A DNA stretch of 64,000 nucleotides, taken from positions 470,894 to 534,893 of the forward strand of contig NZ_FOGP01000001.1 of the NCBI RefSeq assembly GCF_900111255.1. The letters are read 5' to 3'. Of this stretch, positions 19,816 through 28,843 are shown one piece after another (position 1 is the stretch's first letter; each line of letters begins with the position of its first letter). Both the position numbers and the translations under genes were made by a program. The DNA comes from Parafannyhessea umbonata (GTDB lineage: Bacteria; Actinomycetota; Coriobacteriia; Coriobacteriales; Atopobiaceae). Under the pieces are notes generated by a model. That model saw only the letters and a program-made list of their open reading frames with translations. It made no database searches and was not told the origin of the DNA.

Positions 19816-21063
19816 ATGTCACAGAGCTTTGCCCCGCGCTCGGCCAATGAGCTCGCGCCCCACCTGACGGGCATGCTCACCCCCGAGTGCGACGAGCGCG
19901 TCCGCGCGCTGCGCAGCGAGGGTCGCATGAGCCCGTATGCCTGCAAGAATTCGGCGGTCATCCGCCGCGACGTCGCCGAGAGGGATCGCGACACCTCGAT
20001 TCGCCCCGCCTTCGTCCGCGACTGCGAGAAGATCCTCCATACCCCCGCCTATAACCGTCTCAACGGAAAGACCCAGGTCTTCTCGTTCAGAGCCAACGAC
20101 GACCTCACACGCAGGGGACTTCACGAGCAGCTCGTCAGCCGCGTGGCGCGCGACATCGGGGCCGCGCTCGGCCTCAACCTCGACCTCATCGACGCCATCG
20201 CCCTGGGCCACGATGTGGGCCACACGCCCTTCGGCCACGCGGGCGAGCGCTTCCTCAACGACGTGTTCCACGAGCGCACCGGGCGCTGGTTCTTCCACAA
20301 CGTCCAGTCCGTCCGCGCGCTCGACGTGCTCTACGGACGCAACATCTCGCTCCAGACACTCGACGGCGTCATCTGCCACAACGGCGAGTTCGAGCAGCAG
20401 CGCTTCGAGACCAGCGGCCTCAACGACTTCGACACCTTCGATCGCGTGGTCGCCGGCTGTTGGGAGTCCGGCGCCGAGGCCATCAGGAGGCTCAGGCCGA
20501 TGACGCTCGAGGGCTGCGTCGTCAGGATCTCCGACATCATCGCCTACGTTGGCAAGGACCGTCAGGACGCCATCCGGGCTCACCTGGTCGACGAGGACGC
20601 CTTCGACGACGGCCTGGGTGGGGCTTACAACGCCTGGGCGCTCTCGGCGTTCTCGGCCGACGTCGTCCAGAACAGCTTCGGCAAGCCGCGCATCGAGATG
20701 AGCGAGGAGGGCTTTGGCGAGCTCGCCCGCGCCAAGCGCGAGAACTACCAGAAGATCTACGGTTCCAGCGAGGTCGACGGTGACTTCTCGGGCCCCGTGC
20801 GCGAGCTCTTCTCGGCGTTGTACCAGAGCTCGCTCGACGACCTCCGGGAGGGTAGGGAGGAGGCCCCGGTCTTCCGTCACCACGTTCTGCCCGTCGAGCG
20901 CCACCTCTCGTACTACGGCCGTTCGTACGAGGTCGAGGACGACCCCGATCAGGTGGTCGTGGACTACATCGCCGCCATGAGCGACGATTACTTCGTCGCC
21001 GCCTGCGAGAGGCTTTTCCCCCAGGCGCGCGAAATCTTCCCGCAGCGCAGCTATTTCGGTTAG
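19816..21063 (+). CDS. dgt: dGTPase-like deoxynucleotide triphosphohydrolase
   Basis: This 415-residue HD-superfamily enzyme hydrolyses dGTP (or other dNTPs) to the nucleoside and triphosphate. The metal site is visible: the histidine in RGLHEQLVSRVA, the HD pair in ALGHDVGHTPFGHAGE, and a later aspartate in RISDIIAYVGKD. The start is placed at ATG 19816 with AAAGG upstream; in-frame upstream codons run into the terminator of the preceding gene. It overlaps the ribosome site of rarA, so the two form a unit. Confidence 0.9.
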   Translation: MSQSFAPRSANELAPHLTGMLTPECDERVRALRSEGRMSPYACKNSAVIRRDVAERDRDTSIRPAFVRDCEKILHTPAYNRLNGKTQVFSFRANDDLTRRGLHEQLVSRVARDIGAALGLNLDLIDAIALGHDVGHTPFGHAGERFLNDVFHERTGRWFFHNVQSVRALDVLYGRNISLQTLDGVICHNGEFEQQRFETSGLNDFDTFDRVVAGCWESGAEAIRRLRPMTLEGCVVRISDIIAYVGKDRQDAIRAHLVDEDAFDDGLGGAYNAWALSAFSADVVQNSFGKPRIEMSEEGFGELARAKRENYQKIYGSSEVDGDFSGPVRELFSALYQSSLDDLREGREEAPVFRHHVLPVERHLSYYGRSYEVEDDPDQVVVDYIAAMSDDYFVAACERLFPQAREIFPQRSYFG

Positions 21064-21071
21064 GAGCATCC

Positions 21072-22475
21072 ATGGACACTCTTTTCTCTGAGGTAGAGCG
21101 CTACAAGCGCAAGCTCAACGCGCCGCTGGCCGTCCGCATGAGGCCTCGCACGCTCGAGGAGTACGTGGGACAGGAGAAGGCCGTGGGGCCCGGCTCGTGG
21201 CTGCGTCGCGCGATAGAGCACGACACGCTGTCGTCGGTCCTTCTCTATGGACCTGCGGGAACGGGTAAGACGACGCTCGCGCGAATCATCGCCAACACCA
21301 CCCACGCCGAGTTCGTCGAGGTTTCCGCCGTCACGGGAACCGTGAAGGACCTGCGGCAGGCCACCGAGGCCGCGGAGTCGCGCCTGCTCACCACGGGCCG
21401 GCGCACCATCCTGTTCGTGGACGAGATCCACCGCTTCAACCGCTCCCAGCAGGACGCACTCCTGCATGCGGTCGAGGACCGCGTGGTCATCCTCGTGGGC
21501 GCCACGACCGAGAACCCGTACTTCGAGGTCAACCAGGCGCTCATCTCGCGCTCGCGCGTCGTCGAGCTGGGGCCTCTCGACGACGAGTCCATCCGCACGC
21601 TCGTGCGCCGCGCGCTGGGCGACGAGTTTGGCCTCGCCGGGCGCTTCGTGCTCGAGGACGACGCGCTCGAGGCCATCGTCACGCTCTCGGGCGGCGACGG
21701 CCGTGCCGCGCTCACCTCGCTCGAGCTCGCGAGCCAGATGGCCCTTCCCGTCGAGGGGGATTCCGACGCGACTGATGGTTCCGGGGAGGGAGAGGACGAG
21801 GCGAGTGCGCCCCTCACCATTACGGCCGAGCACGTCCTCGAGGCGAACCCGCGCCACGGGCTGGCCTACGACAAGTCGGGTGACATGCACTACGACATCA
21901 TCTCGGCGTTCATCAAGTCCATGCGAGGAAGCGACCCCGACGCCACGCTGTACTGGCTCGCTCGCATGATCGACGCCGGCGAGGACCCAAAGTACATCGC
22001 CCGCCGCATCATGATTCACGCCTCCGAGGACGTGGGCAATGCCGACCCGCAGGCCCTGCTGGTCGCGGAGGCCGCGTTCAAGTCCGCCGAGGTGATTGGC
22101 TACCCGGAGTGCCGCATCAACCTTGCCCAGGCGGCGCTCTACATCGCGCTCGCCCCAAAGTCCCACGCCGCCGAGGCCGGCATCGACTCGGCCCTGGCCG
22201 AGGTCCGGAAGGGACCGCGCCGCGAGGTTCCCAGCTACCTGCGCGACCGCACGCGTCCGGGCTCCGAGGACTACGGCGAGTACCTCTATCCCCACGACTA
22301 CCCCCTGGGCTGGGTCGAGCAGCGCTATCTGCCCGAGGGCCTCGAGCGCGGCGCGTTCTACAAGCCCAGTCCCCGTGGCTGGGAGTCTTGGAGGGTCGAG
22401 TCCACGGCGCGCGACCGTGCGGAGTTCGCCGACGCCGGCGGCGACGCGTCGGGCAAACCAGGCGCGAATGGGTAG
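21072..22475 (+). CDS. rarA: Replication-associated recombination protein RarA (MgsA)
   Basis: This 467-residue AAA+ ATPase of the RarA/MgsA/WRNIP1 family acts at stalled replication forks. Walker A is YGPAGTGKTTLA, Walker B FVDEIHRFN, and sensor 1 GATTENPYFEVN. The C-terminal tetramerisation region includes YDKSGDMHYDIISAFIKSMRGSD. Length is normal. An acidic insert lies at about residues 230-255. AGGAG overlaps the stop codon of dgt, indicating coupling. Confidence 0.95.
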   Translation: MDTLFSEVERYKRKLNAPLAVRMRPRTLEEYVGQEKAVGPGSWLRRAIEHDTLSSVLLYGPAGTGKTTLARIIANTTHAEFVEVSAVTGTVKDLRQATEAAESRLLTTGRRTILFVDEIHRFNRSQQDALLHAVEDRVVILVGATTENPYFEVNQALISRSRVVELGPLDDESIRTLVRRALGDEFGLAGRFVLEDDALEAIVTLSGGDGRAALTSLELASQMALPVEGDSDATDGSGEGEDEASAPLTITAEHVLEANPRHGLAYDKSGDMHYDIISAFIKSMRGSDPDATLYWLARMIDAGEDPKYIARRIMIHASEDVGNADPQALLVAEAAFKSAEVIGYPECRINLAQAALYIALAPKSHAAEAGIDSALAEVRKGPRREVPSYLRDRTRPGSEDYGEYLYPHDYPLGWVEQRYLPEGLERGAFYKPSPRGWESWRVESTARDRAEFADAGGDASGKPGANG

Positions 22476-22546
22476 AATGGCATACGTCACCTAGGCGCGG
22501 CGCCGCGTGCGCTGCGCCGACAACGTTTGAGAAGGGCAGAACTACG

Positions 22547-23095
22547 ATGAATCTAGATCCGCTGACTATCCTTTTGATGGTGCTCGTCGTGGTCGCAGTT
22601 TGGGCCGTGGTTGAGCTCGCCCTCACCATTCGCAAGGCGCGCAGCTCGGTTGACGAGATCACGCGGACCGCAAACGACACCATCGAGCAGGTGCAGCCCA
22701 TCATCTCGAAGCTCGACGGGGCCATGGACGACCTCCAGCCGGCCCTCAAGCAGGCCGACCCGCTCGTCGCCAAGGTCGACGTCGCCCTTGACGGGGCCAG
22801 CGTGAGCATCAGCCAGCTCAACGAGATTCTCGCCGACGTCTCCTCCGTCTCCGGCACCGCCGCGGGCGTGACCGAGACGGTGAGCCAGGTTGCGAGCTCG
22901 GCTGCGAGCTCTGTGAGCAACATGGTCAACAAGATCACCGGCAAGGAGCCGGCTGACGCGCAGCGCCAGATCGAGGGCGCGTCCGCCCCGCAGCTCGAGG
23001 GCAAGCCCAAGCACGCGGCCCCCGAGTCCCCCGCATACGTCACCTACGCCCCGGTCAAGGCCGAGGAGGAAACGAACGAGAAGGACGAGGACTAA
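22547..23095 (+). CDS. DUF948 membrane protein
   Basis: This 182-residue protein has one N-terminal membrane helix (about residues 5-25) followed by a long heptad-patterned region (SSVDEITRTANDTIEQVQP...), typical of DUF948/YtxG-like proteins. The C-terminal third is charged and disordered. ATG 22547 follows GAAGGG; a larger frame in the same phase upstream is antisense-like and lacks family features. The protein heads a close-packed unit with the anti-sigma-like and sigma genes, a pairing also seen for general-stress proteins. Its exact role is unknown. Confidence 0.8.
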   Translation: MNLDPLTILLMVLVVVAVWAVVELALTIRKARSSVDEITRTANDTIEQVQPIISKLDGAMDDLQPALKQADPLVAKVDVALDGASVSISQLNEILADVSSVSGTAAGVTETVSQVASSAASSVSNMVNKITGKEPADAQRQIEGASAPQLEGKPKHAAPESPAYVTYAPVKAEEETNEKDED

Positions 23096-23099
23096 CAGC

Positions 23100-23468
23100 A
23101 TGCAGAACCAGATCGTCAGCCTCAGCGTTCCGGCCGAGGCGAAGTACGCCCGGCTTGTCCGAATGACGGCCGCCAACCTCGGCGTCCTGTGCGGCCTCAG
23201 CGTCGACGACGTCGAGGACCTCAGGATGATCGCCGAGGAGGGCTTCGTCTACGGATGCTCCACGCGTCCCGAGTCCCTCGAGGTGTCATTTGCCATCGCC
23301 GACGGCGTCATCTCGATCGACCTGCCCCTGGGTGACGGGGAGGTCGACGAGGGCAGCGAGGACCTGAGCCTTGTCGAGCTCCTTCTCGGTGCCGTGTGCG
23401 ACGAGTTCCTCGTGACCGACGAGGGAGTCCTTCACCTTACGAAGCAGATTGGCGATGTTCATGCCTAG
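23100..23468 (+). CDS. RsbW-like anti-sigma factor, degenerate ATP site
   Basis: This 122-residue protein has the size and pattern of a GHKL anti-sigma factor: an N-terminal strand with PAEAKYARLVRMTAANLG, then DDVEDLRMIAEEG where the N-box lies, and a final LHLTKQI strand. The N-box asparagine is replaced (EEGFVYGC), and the glycine-rich G-box is replaced by an acidic leucine run (EDLSLVELLLGAV). Kinase activity therefore looks lost. The gene begins 4 bases after the DUF948 gene and overlaps the next, a SigB/F-type sigma, so holding that sigma factor is the most likely job. Confidence 0.75.
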   Translation: MQNQIVSLSVPAEAKYARLVRMTAANLGVLCGLSVDDVEDLRMIAEEGFVYGCSTRPESLEVSFAIADGVISIDLPLGDGEVDEGSEDLSLVELLLGAVCDEFLVTDEGVLHLTKQIGDVHA

Positions 23469-24291
23469 CGAAGAGTCCGCAGCGGAAAAGTCGCCGCGCA
23501 GGCGCCTCTCCTCTCGGATGCCCAAGGGAAGGCTCGCCTGGGACAAGGACAGGACCAGGGAGCTCTTCAGGCGTTTCAAGGAGGAGGGCGACGAGGACGC
23601 ACGCGAGCAGCTCATCATGAGCCACCTGAACCTCGTGCGCTTCCTTGCGTCAAAGTTCAAGAACAGGGGGGAACCCCTCGACGACCTCGTGCAGGTCGGC
23701 ACGATCGGCCTGATCAAAGCCATCGACCGCTTCGACACCACGCGAGGCCTCGAGTTCACCACGTTTGCCACGCCCACCATCATGGGGGAGATCAAGCGTC
23801 ACTTCCGCGACAAGGGCTGGTCCGTTCGCGTACCGCGCCGCCTGCAGGAATTGTCCAGCAAGGTCAACCAGGTGACCGACGAGCTCACCAAGGACCTCCA
23901 GCGCTCTCCCTCCGTCGAGGAGATCGCCGAGGCCCTCGACTCCAACGTCGACGAGGTCCTCGAGGCCATGGAGTCCTCGAGCGCATACAGCTCGGTCCCG
24001 CTCGAGGCGGGCGGCCAGGGCGACGACGAGGCCCCGTCGGTCATCGACCACTACGTGACCGAGGACGAGGACCTTGCGGCCTCCGATGACCGCATGGTCC
24101 TCGAGGAGACCATCAGGGACTTCTCCCCGCGCGAGCAGGAGATCATCCGCATGCGCTTCCTCGAGGGGATGACCCAGGTCGAGATCGCCAAGAAGCTCGG
24201 CATCTCCCAGGTCCAGGTCTCGAGGCTCCTGCGCAGGACGCTCCAGAAGGTCCAGGAAAAGATCGATCCCGACGGAATCATGGGAAAGTAG
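23461..24291 (+). CDS. RNA polymerase sigma factor, SigB/SigF/SigG family
   Basis: This 276-residue sigma-70 family member has region 2 (DAREQLIMSHLNLVRFLASKF then DDLVQVGTIGLIKAIDRFD), region 3 (PRRLQELSSKVNQVTDELTKDLQRSP) and region 4 (REQEIIRMRFLEGMTQVEIAKKLGISQVQVSRL). The pattern is that of general-stress/sporulation sigma factors. The start is uncertain between ATG 23455 and ATG 23461; both overlap the end of the RsbW-like gene and have poor ribosome sites. Translational coupling would keep sigma and anti-sigma balanced. No RsbV-like antagonist is in the window. Confidence 0.9.
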   Translation: MPSEESAAEKSPRRRLSSRMPKGRLAWDKDRTRELFRRFKEEGDEDAREQLIMSHLNLVRFLASKFKNRGEPLDDLVQVGTIGLIKAIDRFDTTRGLEFTTFATPTIMGEIKRHFRDKGWSVRVPRRLQELSSKVNQVTDELTKDLQRSPSVEEIAEALDSNVDEVLEAMESSSAYSSVPLEAGGQGDDEAPSVIDHYVTEDEDLAASDDRMVLEETIRDFSPREQEIIRMRFLEGMTQVEIAKKLGISQVQVSRLLRRTLQKVQEKIDPDGIMGK

Positions 24292-24295
24292 GGGC

Positions 24296-25636
24296 ATGGA
24301 CGAGAAGCGCGACCGCTCCGAGCGCACGGAGAAGACCAAGTACCTGGCCATGCGCAGCTGGGCCCTCATCGGCGTCGCCGCCGTGTTCGTGCTCGTCGTC
24401 CTGGCCCTCGGGCTCATATGGCCGGCCGTTGAGCTCCTTCTCGTCGGCGTGCTGCTCGGCTTCATCTGCAGCCCCATCACCAACTGGCTCGACGACAGGG
24501 GAGTGGGCCGCGGGGTCGCGGCCCTCATCGCCCTTCTCGTCGTGCTCCTGGTGACCTCCGCCGTGGTCGTGCTCCTGGTGCCGCCCTTCGTCGCGCAGCT
24601 CGTCGAGGTGCTGCAGTTGGTGCCGAGTTACGTCACGCAGGCGCGCGACGCCATCAACGAGTTTTGGGCGAGCCTGGGCGACCTCCGCACCGCCGAGGTC
24701 CAGTACTTCGTCAACCAGGCAGTCGGGACCCTTTCCGACGTAGGCCTGCGGTCCGCGTCCCAGCTTGCCAAGACGCTCTCGGACGGCGTCATGACCAGCG
24801 CGGCGTCTTTCGTCAGCGGCCTTGTCACGTTCTCGCTGGGGGTCATCGTCGCCTACTGGCTCGCCAAGGACTATCCCGTCATAGTGCGCGAGCTCGTGAC
24901 CATCGCCGGCCCTCAGAGGGGTGGCGACCTGTCGGTCCTGCTGGCCGTCATGAGCCGTTCGATGGGCGGTTACATGCGCGGCATCGTCATCACTTCGCTG
25001 GCCTGTGGGGCCCTCTCGTTCGTTGCGTTCGCCCTCATTGGCCATCCCTACGCCGGCCTCATGGCGATCGTGGCGCTGCTACTGCACTTCATCCCCGTCA
25101 TCGGCTCGTGGCTGGCCCTCGCCATCGCCTCGCTGCTGGCCCTCTTCGTGAGCCCCGTGCTCGCGCTCGAGACCCTCGTTGCCGCCCTTGTCATCCAGAA
25201 CCTGACCGACAACGTGATCTCTCCCCTCGTCATGCAGTCGGCGGTCAAGGTCCACCCCGCGCTCTCCCTCGTCGGCCTCATCGTGGGCAACGCCCTCGGC
25301 GGCATCCTGGGTATGGCCATCGCGATTCCCATGACGGCGGCGCTGCGCAGCGTCTTCGTCTACTACTTCGAGTCCAAGAGCGGCCGCCAGCTCGTCTCCT
25401 ACGACGGCGCGCTATTCAGGAGCACGCCGTTCCACGACGAACTGGGCAACGTCGAGCCGGTCTACGACGCGCTGGACGACGACAAGTTCTTCCAGAACAC
25501 GCGTCTGGTCGACCCCTCCGACGCCAACCTGCACCCCGTCGCGGCCCAGAGGCCCGAGGGGGCGCATCCGAGCCTGGGCGAGACTCTGGTCCTTTCCCTG
25601 CACGACGTGGTGAGCAGAGGGGACCCCGACGACTAG
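24296..25636 (+). CDS. AI-2E/PerM-family membrane transporter
   Basis: This 446-residue polytopic protein of the AI-2 exporter-like (PerM, formerly UPF0118) family has a first hydrophobic pair, a long periplasmic helix region (about 100-170) and a C-terminal four-helix bundle including HFIPVIGSWLAL and QNLTDNVISPLVMQ, which are family hallmarks. Substrates differ among members (autoinducer-2, ions), so none is claimed. The last 90 residues form an acidic cytosolic tail. It starts 4 bases after the sigma gene and is in the same transcription unit. Confidence 0.88.
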   Translation: MDEKRDRSERTEKTKYLAMRSWALIGVAAVFVLVVLALGLIWPAVELLLVGVLLGFICSPITNWLDDRGVGRGVAALIALLVVLLVTSAVVVLLVPPFVAQLVEVLQLVPSYVTQARDAINEFWASLGDLRTAEVQYFVNQAVGTLSDVGLRSASQLAKTLSDGVMTSAASFVSGLVTFSLGVIVAYWLAKDYPVIVRELVTIAGPQRGGDLSVLLAVMSRSMGGYMRGIVITSLACGALSFVAFALIGHPYAGLMAIVALLLHFIPVIGSWLALAIASLLALFVSPVLALETLVAALVIQNLTDNVISPLVMQSAVKVHPALSLVGLIVGNALGGILGMAIAIPMTAALRSVFVYYFESKSGRQLVSYDGALFRSTPFHDELGNVEPVYDALDDDKFFQNTRLVDPSDANLHPVAAQRPEGAHPSLGETLVLSLHDVVSRGDPDD

Positions 25637-25695
25637 GCCGCGCCGCGCACCCCGCATTATTTAATTGGAGAAGCTCGACTTATGGGCAATTGAGC

Positions 25696-25724
25696 TTACG
25701 CATGCACGCGGCCACACGTATGAT
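25696..25724 (+). promoter_or_regulatory. Probable alaS promoter
   Basis: TTACGC, 17 bases, TATGAT lies about 42 bases upstream of the alaS start. The -10 is good and the -35 is weak. A TTGAGC at 25690 is too distant (23-base spacer) for a standard promoter. Confidence 0.45.
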
Positions 25725-25766
25725 GTTTAGCGCAAGTGCGCCATCAGGCAGACTACAAGGAGAATC

Positions 25767-28415
25767 ATGAGCACGACTGACTACAAGACGATGACTACCG
25801 CGGAGATCCGCGCTGACTTCCTTCACTTCTTCGAGGAGAAGGGCTGCAAGCTCTACGCCTCGTCCTCCCTCATCCCCGAGGACCCATCCCTGCTTCTTGC
25901 CAACGCCGGCATGAACCAGTTCAAGGAGTACTACCAGGGCACCAAGACCATGAGGGAGATCGGCGCAACCTCCTGCCAGAAGTGCCTGCGCACCAACGAC
26001 ATCGACAACATCGGCGACGCGCGCCACCTCTCCTTCTTCGAGATGCTCGGCAACTTCTCCTTCGGCGGCTACAGCAAGGCCGACGCCATCGCCTGGGCGT
26101 ACGAGTTCATCACGAGCCCCGAGCACCTCGGCCTGCCCAAGGACCGCCTGTACATGACGGTCTACGAGAACGACGACGAGGCTATCGAGCTGTGGCACAG
26201 CCACGGCGTCGAGTACGACCACATCTCCCGCCTGGGCGAGGAGGACAACTTCTGGGCAGCCGGCCCCACCGGCCCCTGCGGCCCCTGCTCCGAGATCTAC
26301 TTCGACCAGGGCCCCGAGTTCGAGGGTGACGCCCCCGGCGACGACGGAGACCGATACCTCGAGTTCTGGAACCTCGTCTTCACGCAGTACGACCGCCAGG
26401 AGGACGGCTCCATGCCGGACCTCCCGCACCGCAACATCGACACCGGCATGGGTCTCGAGCGCATTGCGGCCATCATGCAGCACAAGGGCTCCAACTACGA
26501 GGGCGACGTCATGCGCTCCCTCATCTCCCTAGGCGAGAAGCTCTCGGGCGTCGAGTACCACGCCTCGAGCGACAGCACCGACAAGAGCCTTCGCATCCTG
26601 GCCGACCACTCCCGCGCGGTCACGTTCATGATTGGCGACGGCATCCTTCCCTCCAACGAGGGTCGCGGCTACGTCCTGCGCCGCCTGCTCCGTCGCGCCG
26701 TCTACCACGGACGCCTTCTGGGCATCCAGGGTGCCTTCCTGACCACCTACGCCCACGAGGTCACCGAGGTCCTGGGCGACCAGTACACCGCTCTGGTCGA
26801 GAACCAGTCCCTCATCGATGGCATCATCTCCGCGGAGGAGAGCCGCTTCGGCGCCACGCTCAACGCGGGCGAGAACATGCTCGATGCCGAGCTCGACAAG
26901 CTCGGCGAGGGCGCAACGCTCTCCGGCGAGGTCGCCTTCAAGCTCCACGACACCTACGGCTTCCCCATCGACCTGACGCGCGAGATCGCCGAGGCCGCCG
27001 GCCACTGCGTTGACATGGACGCCTTCGACCAGGCCATGACCGAGCAGAAGGAGCGTGCGCGTCAGAGCGCCAACCGCGACGCCTGGGGCAAGGCCAACAA
27101 CGTGTGGGCGGCCCTCTCCGACAAGCTCGCCTCGACCGAGTTCTGCGGCTATGACTCCGACGACGTCGATGGCTGCAAGGTCGTCGCGCTGGTCGTCGAC
27201 GGCGTCGAGGCCGAGCGCGTCGAGGCCGGTCAGAAGGTCGAGGTCGTGCTCGACAAGACCAGCTTCTACGGCGAGATGGGCGGCCAGGTGGGCGACACCG
27301 GCACCCTCGCGGCCGACGGTGCCAAGCTCCGCGTGCTCGACGCCAAGATGCGCGAGGGCGGCTTCGTGGCCCATGAGGCAGAGGTCACCGAGGGCAGCCT
27401 CGCCCTCGGCGACGTCGTGAGCGCCTCGGTCGACCACGGCCGCCGCGAGCTCATCCGCCGCAACCACACCGCGACCCACCTGCTCGACGCCGCCCTCAAG
27501 GCCGTCCTGGGCGACCACGTCAAGCAGGCCGGCTCCCTGGTCACCTCCGAGCGCCTCCGCTTCGACTTCACGCACTTCGAGGCTGTCACGCCCGAGGAGG
27601 TCGCCCGCGTCGAGGGCATGGTCAACGCCCACATCTTCGCGGCCGAGCCAATCGTGACCAAGGTCATGGGCATCGAGGAGGCCAAGGCCTCCGGCGCGGT
27701 CGCCCTCTTCGGCGAGAAGTATGGTGACACCGTCCGCGTGGTCTCCACCGGCGACGGCGACGCGCCCTTCTCGCGCGAGCTCTGCGGTGGCACCCATGCC
27801 CGCAATACCGCCGAGCTCGGATTCTTCAAGATTGTCTCCGAGAGCTCCGTCGGCTCCAACGCCCGTCGCATCGAGGCCGTCACCGCCGCCGGCGCAATCC
27901 AGTACGTCGACGAGCGCCTCGCCCAGATGGACGAGGTCGCTGCGGCCCTCAAGTGCCGTCCGGCCGATGTGCTCGAGCGCGTCGAGCAGCTGAAGGACGA
28001 GAAGTCCGCTGTCGAGAAGAAGCTCAAGGCCGCAATGGTCGGCGGCTCCTCCAACCAGGTCGCCGACGCCGTCTCCGGCGCCGTCGACATGGGCTCCTAC
28101 AAGCTGGTCGTCGCCAAGCTCCAAGGCATCGGCGGCAAGGACCTGCGCAACGTCTGGGACACCGTCCGTGACAAGATCCAGGACGAGTGCGCGGTCGTCA
28201 TCGCGTCCGACGCTGACGGCAAGGTCGGCCTGCTTGCGGCAGCCACCGACGGCGCCGTGAGCGCGGGCTTCTCGGCCGGTTCCGTCATCAAGGAGATTTC
28301 CGGCCTGGTCGGTGGCCGTGGTGGCGGCAGACCCAACATGGCCCAGGCCGGCGGACAGGACGCCTCCGGCATCGACGCCGCCCTCGACGCGGCCAAGAAG
28401 CTGCTGGGAGCCTAG
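25767..28415 (+). CDS. alaS: Alanyl-tRNA synthetase
   Basis: This 882-residue class II synthetase is of full length. The aminoacylation domain holds CLRTNDIDNIGDARHLSFFEM and the class II motif GLERIAAIMQ. The editing domain has the zinc-type HTATHLLDAAL (HxxxH) and CGGTHARNTAELG (C, H) motifs. The C-Ala region ends in GGRGGGRPNMAQAGG. AAGGAG is well placed before the ATG. It leads an apparent unit alaS-ruvX-mltG-yqeG, the arrangement also usual in other Gram-positive bacteria. Confidence 0.97.
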   Translation: MSTTDYKTMTTAEIRADFLHFFEEKGCKLYASSSLIPEDPSLLLANAGMNQFKEYYQGTKTMREIGATSCQKCLRTNDIDNIGDARHLSFFEMLGNFSFGGYSKADAIAWAYEFITSPEHLGLPKDRLYMTVYENDDEAIELWHSHGVEYDHISRLGEEDNFWAAGPTGPCGPCSEIYFDQGPEFEGDAPGDDGDRYLEFWNLVFTQYDRQEDGSMPDLPHRNIDTGMGLERIAAIMQHKGSNYEGDVMRSLISLGEKLSGVEYHASSDSTDKSLRILADHSRAVTFMIGDGILPSNEGRGYVLRRLLRRAVYHGRLLGIQGAFLTTYAHEVTEVLGDQYTALVENQSLIDGIISAEESRFGATLNAGENMLDAELDKLGEGATLSGEVAFKLHDTYGFPIDLTREIAEAAGHCVDMDAFDQAMTEQKERARQSANRDAWGKANNVWAALSDKLASTEFCGYDSDDVDGCKVVALVVDGVEAERVEAGQKVEVVLDKTSFYGEMGGQVGDTGTLAADGAKLRVLDAKMREGGFVAHEAEVTEGSLALGDVVSASVDHGRRELIRRNHTATHLLDAALKAVLGDHVKQAGSLVTSERLRFDFTHFEAVTPEEVARVEGMVNAHIFAAEPIVTKVMGIEEAKASGAVALFGEKYGDTVRVVSTGDGDAPFSRELCGGTHARNTAELGFFKIVSESSVGSNARRIEAVTAAGAIQYVDERLAQMDEVAAALKCRPADVLERVEQLKDEKSAVEKKLKAAMVGGSSNQVADAVSGAVDMGSYKLVVAKLQGIGGKDLRNVWDTVRDKIQDECAVVIASDADGKVGLLAAATDGAVSAGFSAGSVIKEISGLVGGRGGGRPNMAQAGGQDASGIDAALDAAKKLLGA

Positions 28416-28420
28416 TCCAG

Positions 28421-28834
28421 GTGAGGGCCCTCGCTCTTGACATAGGGGACGCGCGCATCGGGATCGCCGCGAGCGATCTGTCCGGCACGCTTGCGTCCCC
28501 GGTGAAGGTTCTGCCGGCGCAGGAGGTCCTCTCCTGCGCCCGCTCCTTTAGGTACATCGTCGAGGACTACGAGCCCGACGTGCTCGTCTGCGGCCGCCCA
28601 AAGACCCTCTCGGGCGAGGACGGCCCGCAGGCCCAGAAGGTTATGGAGCAGGGGCGCAAGATCGGAGAGACCCTCGGTCTTCCCGTCGAGTTCGTTGACG
28701 AGCGACTCTCGTCACAGGAGGCCAAGCGCATCCTGCGCGAGGAGGGATACAGCGAGAAGAGCATGCGAGGCCGGGTCGACATGATCGCGGCGTCGCTCTT
28801 CCTCCAGGCCTGGCTGGACGCTCACAAGGAGTAG
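28421..28834 (+). CDS. ruvX: Holliday junction resolvase-like protein YqgF/RuvX
   Basis: This 137-residue RNase H-fold protein has the YqgF signature ALDIGDARIGIAASD, VCGRPKTLSGEDGPQA and FVDERLSSQEA, with acidic metal ligands preserved. In bacteria this family is linked to 5' processing of pre-16S rRNA and, less certainly, junction resolution. The GTG start follows GGGAG inside the alaS end region. It sits between alaS and mltG, its common neighbours. Confidence 0.93.
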   Translation: MRALALDIGDARIGIAASDLSGTLASPVKVLPAQEVLSCARSFRYIVEDYEPDVLVCGRPKTLSGEDGPQAQKVMEQGRKIGETLGLPVEFVDERLSSQEAKRILREEGYSEKSMRGRVDMIAASLFLQAWLDAHKE

Positions 28835-28843
28835 GGGAGACGA

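Noticed and set aside
20537-21079. Minus-strand Arg/Pro-rich frame opposite dgt
   Set aside because: Composition-driven frame with no motif; dgt on the plus strand carries all HD-domain motifs.
25637-25766. T-box or other riboswitch before alaS
   Set aside because: The gap is only 130 bases and shows no T-box sequence or long stem. A plain promoter is sufficient.
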